This document shows, piece by piece, positions 6,201 to 10,196 of a stretch of 10,196 bases of DNA. The notes under the pieces were generated by a model that searched no databases, was not told the DNA's origin, and saw only the letters and a list, made by a program, of their open reading frames with translations. Every line of letters begins with the position of its first letter. The stretch's first letter is position 1. Source of the DNA: JBLHKS01 sp047620505 (lineage in GTDB: Bacteria > Verrucomicrobiota > Verrucomicrobiia > Verrucomicrobiales > DEV007); assembly GCA_047620505.1 (NCBI GenBank), contig JBLHKS010000240.1, positions 1 to 10,196 on the forward strand. Direction: 5' to 3'. Made by a program: the position numbers and the translations under genes.

Positions 6201-6496
6201 CTACTCTTCTTCGCCGATCAAGAGCCGGTCAACCTTCGGCGAAAGCGTCAGAACCGGGAAAACGAATTTGCCTCTCGCAGATGAAGTCGATGGTTAACCG
6301 GTTTCTGGAGCAAGTGGCGAGCAATCGTCGGAACGTTCAGGATCGAGCCGCGCGCCCGATCGTCTTCCGCGACCAGGCCAGCAGCTGCTGACTTGAGCTC
6401 GCGCCAACGGACGTGGTCGAGATCGGGCGCATGGCGGATGTGCCGAAGCAGGCTGAACCACTCGACTCGAGCCCGCTCGACGTCGCCATCGCCAAG
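6201..6496 (-). pseudogene. Interrupted coding tail downstream of the helicase
   Basis: Directly after the helicase TAA (6497-6499) the same frame stays open for 82 codons to TGA 6248-6250 and is protein-like: VERARVEWFSLLRHIRHAPD, then HVRWRELKSAAAGLV. Its third codon positions are strongly GC, as in neighbouring genes. There is no ATG, GTG or TTG start near its beginning. Near 6260-6265, restoring one G in GAGGCAAA (to GAGGGCAAA) joins it to a second coding-looking stretch, REGKFVFPVLTLSPKVDRLL, that ends at TAG 6201-6203, two bases before the next gene's ATG. The simplest reading is a C-terminal extension of the helicase, about 100 residues, interrupted by one nonsense codon and one 1-base deletion. 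Alternatives are a separate small gene that lost its start, or sequencing errors. It contains one CAGCAGCTGCTG. Confidence 0.6.
6379..6390. repeat. CAGCAGCTGCTG palindrome, copy 3
   Basis: Perfect 12-bp palindrome in the interrupted tail after the helicase, encoding Ser-Ala-Ala-Ala (TCA GCA GCT GCT). Context GCCAGCAGCTGCTGAC. Confidence 0.8.
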
Positions 6497-8740
6497 TTAG
6501 TTGTCAGGATCGTGCTGCCGAATCGACTCGCCCGCATCGCTCATTTCGATGACCTCAGCCGCGCCGGATCCGTAGCCAGTCGGAAGCCCGAGACGAAGGT
6601 AACCGGGATAATCGACTGGGCCAAACGTCTGGCGACAAGTCAGCGCAAGCCGATCGCTTCCGCCTTCAGCGATCGCCTCGAAACGGTGCCCGGCCCGAAT
6701 GTTCGCGAGGTGCACGACGAATTCTTCGATCGGGTAACTCTCGTCCTCGAGCGCTGCCGCGACGGCGAGGCCCTCGCCCTTCTGGAAGAAGCTGTAGATC
6801 TGCCCGCGCAAAGTTGGCGTTCCGTCAGGCTCGATCAGGCTGAGCTTCCGCCAGGCGTGAGCCGCACTCCCCGGGGCCGGCTCGCGGGTCGATCCAGTTT
6901 TCTCATCGACGTAACCCGTTTCGAACTCAACTTTGACCGTTCGCCTCTCCGGTTCGACCAGCCAAACGCCGTGAGAATCGCGATAGCCGTCCGTCTTAAC
7001 TCTGGAATAATCGAGCAGCGCGACCACGTGATTGTTGCGCGTCACGACCTGGTCGATCGAAACTCCCGGCTCCGTTTCCGTTAGCGTCGGCGTGATCAGA
7101 TCGATGACTTGGGATTGCGATTTTTCGTCTCCGCTCTTTGGCGTCTTCGTCAGGCTGCGCCACTTTTTGGTTAGTCGAACTTTGTCGTCTTCGGCCAAGC
7201 TCCCGACGGCGATTTCGACTCCGTAAACGGCTGGCTGATCGCCGTTTCGCAGCTTGCAGAGCCGGCCCATCGCTCCAACCCGATTCTGCATGAACAAGCC
7301 GGTCTGAAGCGCCGGTCTCCACGTCTTCTTTTTCGAATTGAAGACAAGCGCCTCGCTCAGCGGCACGTCAGCAGCTGCTGACGAATCCTCGCGTTCCCAG
7401 TCTCCCTGAGAATTCAGAATTTCCCGGCGAACCGGCCCTAACCCGAACAGATCGCCGTCGCTGCTTTCGGTCCCTTCGATCTCGGCGCGAGTCTCGAAAC
7501 CAAGCCGGATTCTCTGCTTCGAAAACAGCTTCCCGCAAAGCGCGCGTGCGGCCGCAAACGGCGACTCGTCGCGATCCGTCGCCGATTTCATCACCCGCAG
7601 CAGAGTCGGCCAATCGATCTGGTTGCTGCGAGTCAGCTGCTTCGGTTGAGCGTCGTTCAGCCTCGGGCTCGTGTCTGAGGACAAAACGTAACCGACCTCG
7701 TCCAAACCGCGCCGTCCCGCGCGGCCGAACATCTGGAGTAGCTCGTCCGGTTCGATCACGCACTCGAACGGTCCTTGCCGATAGCGCGTGTCCGAAATCA
7801 GAACCGATCGGACCGAAAAATTGATCCCTGCTGCCAGCCCGGTCGTCGCCACGATCACCCGGAGTTGCCCTGCTTTTGCCAAAGGCTCGATCACGCCGGC
7901 GCGCTGCGCGTAGCTCAAGCCGCTATGATGCCAGGCGACGCGATTCTTAACCATTTTCGTCAACTTCGGACCCAGAGCGCGTTGCTGCTGATCGGTAAGT
8001 TCCAGGGTCGAGGCCTGCGGAAGCGCCTCACTGATTTTCTGAGCGATCTTCTCAGCCGCTCGCCGCTGCGGCGCGAAAATTAAGAGCGGCGCAAAATCAG
8101 CCATCAGCGCTTGGATCGCGAGCCGCTGCCAGAAGCCTTTCACCTGGTTCGGTGCTCGGAACGGCATCGCCAACATCGGGATGTCTTCGAGCGGCACCGG
8201 CCGGTCTGCGGTTTGGATCAGCTCCACGTCGCGTCCCAGATTCTTCAGCCAAGCTGCGATGTCCGCCGGATTTCCGACGCTCCCGCTCAAGAGCAGCAGC
8301 TGGCAGGAGGAAGGCGAAAGCACGGCCGCCAGCTCATAATTGATCCCCCGGCGGGGATCGCCGATCATCTGGTATTCGTCGATGACGAGCAGCGTCGGCC
8401 CTTCGCCTTTGAGAAATCGCTCGCGTTGCGTCTCCAGCGTCGCCACCAGAATCGGCGCATCGACATTGATCGCCAGATCGCCCGTTGCGATCCCGACGTC
8501 CCAGCCCGCATCCTGCCATTCCCGCCACTTGTCGTTTGCGAGCGCGCGCGTCGGCACCGTGTAAACGGCTTGGCCCTTCTTGAGCCCTTTCGATTTAACG
8601 AACTTCTCGAAAACGTAGGTTTTGCCAGCCCCGGTCGGCGCGTCAACGATCACATCTCGTCCAGCCTTCAAGGCGCGAATCGCATCCGCTTGCCAGAGAT
8701 CTGGAAGTTCGAGGTGAATCGAGAGGCCCTCTAGCTCCAT
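6497..8740 (-). CDS. Ski2-like DEAD/DEAH-box helicase
   Basis: 747 residues, superfamily 2, an ATP-driven RNA or DNA helicase acting in the cytoplasm. Motifs in order: a Q-motif-like start (LPDLWQADAI), motif I APTGAGKT (34-41), Ia TVPTRALAN (61-69), II DEYQ (121-124), III SGSVGNP (152-158), IV FAPQRRAAE (222-230), HHSGL (271-275), V ATTGLAAGIN (298-307) and VI QMFGRAGRRG (336-345). HHSGL and QMFGRAGRRG are typical of the Ski2/Mtr4/Hel308 group. The box II Gln in place of the usual His is unusual for that group. The C-terminal half (about 380-747) has no motif I can name; GQIYSFFQKGEGLAVAAALE may be a helical or winged-helix region. ATG 8738-8740 is the start; no Shine-Dalgarno site is seen. 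The frame is stopped by TAA 6497-6499, after which protein-like sequence continues, so this copy may be truncated. Nucleic-acid substrate unknown. Confidence 0.88.
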   Translation of the reverse strand: MELEGLSIHLELPDLWQADAIRALKAGRDVIVDAPTGAGKTYVFEKFVKSKGLKKGQAVYTVPTRALANDKWREWQDAGWDVGIATGDLAINVDAPILVATLETQRERFLKGEGPTLLVIDEYQMIGDPRRGINYELAAVLSPSSCQLLLLSGSVGNPADIAAWLKNLGRDVELIQTADRPVPLEDIPMLAMPFRAPNQVKGFWQRLAIQALMADFAPLLIFAPQRRAAEKIAQKISEALPQASTLELTDQQQRALGPKLTKMVKNRVAWHHSGLSYAQRAGVIEPLAKAGQLRVIVATTGLAAGINFSVRSVLISDTRYRQGPFECVIEPDELLQMFGRAGRRGLDEVGYVLSSDTSPRLNDAQPKQLTRSNQIDWPTLLRVMKSATDRDESPFAAARALCGKLFSKQRIRLGFETRAEIEGTESSDGDLFGLGPVRREILNSQGDWEREDSSAAADVPLSEALVFNSKKKTWRPALQTGLFMQNRVGAMGRLCKLRNGDQPAVYGVEIAVGSLAEDDKVRLTKKWRSLTKTPKSGDEKSQSQVIDLITPTLTETEPGVSIDQVVTRNNHVVALLDYSRVKTDGYRDSHGVWLVEPERRTVKVEFETGYVDEKTGSTREPAPGSAAHAWRKLSLIEPDGTPTLRGQIYSFFQKGEGLAVAAALEDESYPIEEFVVHLANIRAGHRFEAIAEGGSDRLALTCRQTFGPVDYPGYLRLGLPTGYGSGAAEVIEMSDAGESIRQHDPDN
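7369..7380. repeat. CAGCAGCTGCTG palindrome, copy 4
   Basis: The palindrome extends to 16 bp, GTCAGCAGCTGCTGAC (7367-7382), inside the helicase gene, where it encodes Ser-Ala-Ala-Ala-Asp. Confidence 0.8.
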
Positions 8741-8757
8741 GTTAGTCAGACTCTAAC
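8741..8757 (-). promoter_or_regulatory. Small stem-loop abutting the helicase start
   Basis: In minus-strand RNA GUUAG and CUAAC (7-base loop) pair immediately before the AUG, in the place where a ribosome-binding site would be. The 85-base gap to the DUF1501 stop shows no clear terminator or Shine-Dalgarno site. The stem is short and may be chance. Confidence 0.2.
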
Positions 8758-8825
8758 AGCGCCCCAGATCTTTCAAAACATCATTTTCGACAAACGACCT
8801 TCTTCCCAAACACGAATCTTAGGAA

Positions 8826-10196
8826 TTAAGAAAGAAGATCGTGGACGACCTTTCCGTGCACGTCCGTGAGGCGGAAATCGCGCCCCGAATACCGATAGGT
8901 CAGGCGCTCGTGATCCAGCCCTAACAAGTGCAGAATCGTCGCGTGGAAATCGTGCAGGTGAACGCGATTTTCTACCGCTTTGTAACCGAATTCGTCTGTC
9001 ATCCCGTAGTTCAGGCCGCCCTTTACGCCGCCGCCCGCCATCCACATCGTGAAACCCAGATGGTCGTGATCCCGGCCCTTCGTCGTGTTCAAGTACGGCG
9101 GACGCCCGAACTCTCCGCCCCAGACAATCAGCGTGTCCTCGAACAAACCGCGCTGCTTCAAATCATCGATCAACGCCGCGATCGGTTGGTCGGTATTTTT
9201 CGCCAACTCGCCGTGAATCGGCTCAAGATCCGAGTGATTATCCCAGCGCCCGGTGTTGAGCTGGATGAAACGCACACCGGCCTCGGCGAAGCGCCGCGCA
9301 AGCAGACATTGCCGACCGAAATTCTCCGTTTCCTTCGTTCCAATCCCGTAAGCCGCGAGCGTTCCTGGATTTTCCGTTCGCAAATCCATGACCTCCGGCG
9401 CCGCCGTCTGCATCCGGAACGCCAACTCGTAAGACTGGATCACGCCCTCCAGATCCCGGTTCACGCGGTCCTGTTTCAGCCGCTCCCGATTCAGCGCTTG
9501 GGCCAGATCCAGCGTCCGGCGTGAAAGCGGCTCGACTCCTTCGCTACTCGCGGTGTTGGGAAGATTTACCGCGTCCGTGAGATCCTGACCCTCGGACAAA
9601 ATAGGCGTCCCGTGACAAGCCGATGGCAGAAACGCGCTCCCGTAATTTTGCGCCCCGCCCGAGGCTGGCGATGGACAAATGGTGATGAATCCTGGCAGAT
9701 TCTGGCTCTCCGTTCCAAGCCCGTAGGTCGCCCACGAGCCTAACGACGGCCGCGCGAACTGAAAACTCCCGGTCTGCATTTGAACGACGGCCTGTGGGTG
9801 ATTCCCAACATCGGTGTGCATGCTGTTGATCACGCAGAGGTCGTCCGCATGGCGCGCGACGTTCGGGAAAAGATCCGAAATCCACATTCCGCTTTCGCCG
9901 TACTGATTGAAGGCCCAGGGCGACTTCCAGTAGGTATTTTTATTCCCCTTGGTCACCGGTTGGCCGTCGACTTTATCGAGCGCCGGTTTGTAATCGAAGC
10001 TGTCGACCTGCGACGGCCCACCGCGCATGAAAAGGAAAATCACGCGCTTCGCCCGAGCGGGAAAATGCGGCTTGCGCGGGATGAGCGGGTTTCGAGCCGC
10101 GTCAGCAGCTGCTGTCGAGTTGGCGAGGCCCGCCAAGGCGAGTGAACCGAATCCAGCGCCCGTTGCTCGCAGAAAATCACGGCGGGAATTCGGGAA
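8826..10196 (-). CDS. DUF1501 family protein with Tat signal (N-terminus cut by window edge)
   Basis: 456 codons are visible and the frame runs off the right edge, so the true start lies beyond 10196. The visible N-terminus is a twin-arginine leader, NSRRDFLRATGAGFGSLALA, so only a few residues are missing. A TTG at 10134-10136 is internal to this leader and is not the start. DUF1501 proteins belong to the alkaline phosphatase/sulfatase-like superfamily. The hallmarks seen are RVIFLFMRGGPSQVDSFDYK near the N-terminus, GRWDNHSDL in the middle, LIVWGGEFGR and GRDHDHLGFTMWMAGGG toward the end, and a final stretch of strands (YSGRDFRLTDVHGKVVHDLL). These genes normally follow a DUF1549/DUF1553 cytochrome-c gene in Planctomycetota and Verrucomicrobiota, which would lie to the right of the window. 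Enzymatic activity has not been established for the family. It carries one CAGCAGCTGCTG, just after the leader. Confidence 0.93.
   Translation of the reverse strand, partial: FPNSRRDFLRATGAGFGSLALAGLANSTAAADAARNPLIPRKPHFPARAKRVIFLFMRGGPSQVDSFDYKPALDKVDGQPVTKGNKNTYWKSPWAFNQYGESGMWISDLFPNVARHADDLCVINSMHTDVGNHPQAVVQMQTGSFQFARPSLGSWATYGLGTESQNLPGFITICPSPASGGAQNYGSAFLPSACHGTPILSEGQDLTDAVNLPNTASSEGVEPLSRRTLDLAQALNRERLKQDRVNRDLEGVIQSYELAFRMQTAAPEVMDLRTENPGTLAAYGIGTKETENFGRQCLLARRFAEAGVRFIQLNTGRWDNHSDLEPIHGELAKNTDQPIAALIDDLKQRGLFEDTLIVWGGEFGRPPYLNTTKGRDHDHLGFTMWMAGGGVKGGLNYGMTDEFGYKAVENRVHLHDFHATILHLLGLDHERLTYRYSGRDFRLTDVHGKVVHDLLS
10103..10114. repeat. CAGCAGCTGCTG palindrome, copy 5
   Basis: Perfect 12-bp palindrome in the DUF1501 gene just after the Tat leader, encoding Thr-Ala-Ala-Ala (ACA GCA GCT GCT). 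Context GTCAGCAGCTGCTGTC. Confidence 0.8.

Noticed and set aside
6337..6537. 66-codon minus-strand ORF starting MRASRFGST just downstream of the helicase
   Set aside because: Serine-rich shadow frame. The helicase frame over the same bases has much better codon structure and protein-like sequence.
6413..7084. 223-codon plus-strand ORF opposite the helicase
   Set aside because: Antisense shadow of the helicase, with no motifs. The same reasoning removes the plus-strand frames at 8111-8734 and 8928-9524.
8292..8305. Near-match AGCAGCAGCTGGCA to the palindrome
   Set aside because: The core is CAGCTGG and not palindromic; it encodes Cys-Gln-Leu-Leu-Leu in the helicase. Not counted.
1..10196. 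CRISPR arrays, tRNA or rRNA genes, insertion-sequence ends
   Set aside because: No regularly spaced repeats, no cloverleaf or rRNA-like sequence, and no transposase or terminal inverted repeats were found by eye.
4984..10196. A single novel functional system made of DUF1501, helicase and PQQ-propeller genes
   Set aside because: All are common, unrelated families that merely share a strand. Nothing in the sequence ties their functions together beyond possible co-transcription of the helicase and propeller genes.

Overview
The window looks like a chromosomal segment from a member of the Verrucomicrobiota; Planctomycetota is the main alternative. The clues are a Tat-exported DUF1501 protein, a secreted PQQ-type beta-propeller protein starting 'WPGFRGDG', a stand-alone GspG-like pseudopilin, a Ski2-like helicase with a DEYQ box, and GC-rich codons with few clear Shine-Dalgarno sites. 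This is inference from protein families, not from a marker gene.

Left part (1-1977), accessory and rearranged. It opens with the last 50 codons of an unrecognised plus-strand gene. Then comes an AT-richer plus-strand ORF of unknown function (about 192-827). Next are two broken minus-strand pieces joined head to tail: an internal 181-bp fragment of lysS (838-1018), about 92% identical to the intact gene downstream and colinear without gaps, fused to the first ~90 codons of a Tat-signal FAD-dependent oxidoreductase (1019-1293). A complete type II toxin-antitoxin pair follows (Phd/YefM-like antitoxin 1635-1871, PemK/MazF-like toxin 1309-1638), with a good sigma70-type promoter placed so that the message should be almost leaderless. 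The lysS fragment and the intact lysS form 181-bp direct repeats with the oxidoreductase stub and the toxin-antitoxin pair between them.

Middle part (1978-4983), housekeeping. lysS (1978-3462, minus) is complete. Divergent from it is a PdeM-like metallophosphoesterase (about 3544-4218, plus), followed by a GspG-like pseudopilin (4303-4905) that ends at a textbook terminator with a UUCG loop.

Right part (4984-10196), all minus strand. In transcription order: a DUF1501 protein (N-terminus cut by the window edge), a 747-residue Ski2-like helicase, a stretch 6201-6496 that still reads as protein in the helicase frame but carries an in-frame TAA and an apparent 1-base deletion, and a secreted PQQ-like beta-propeller protein. 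The spacing of helicase, decayed tail and beta-propeller gene suggests co-transcription.

Scattered through the window, mostly inside genes, are seven copies of the palindrome GCAGCTGC. Five of them are extended to CAGCAGCTGCTG. That is far more than chance predicts and resembles a highly iterated palindrome. I see no complete undescribed multi-gene system. The strongest leads are this palindrome, the lysS/oxidoreductase chimera beside the toxin-antitoxin module, and the interrupted helicase C-terminus.
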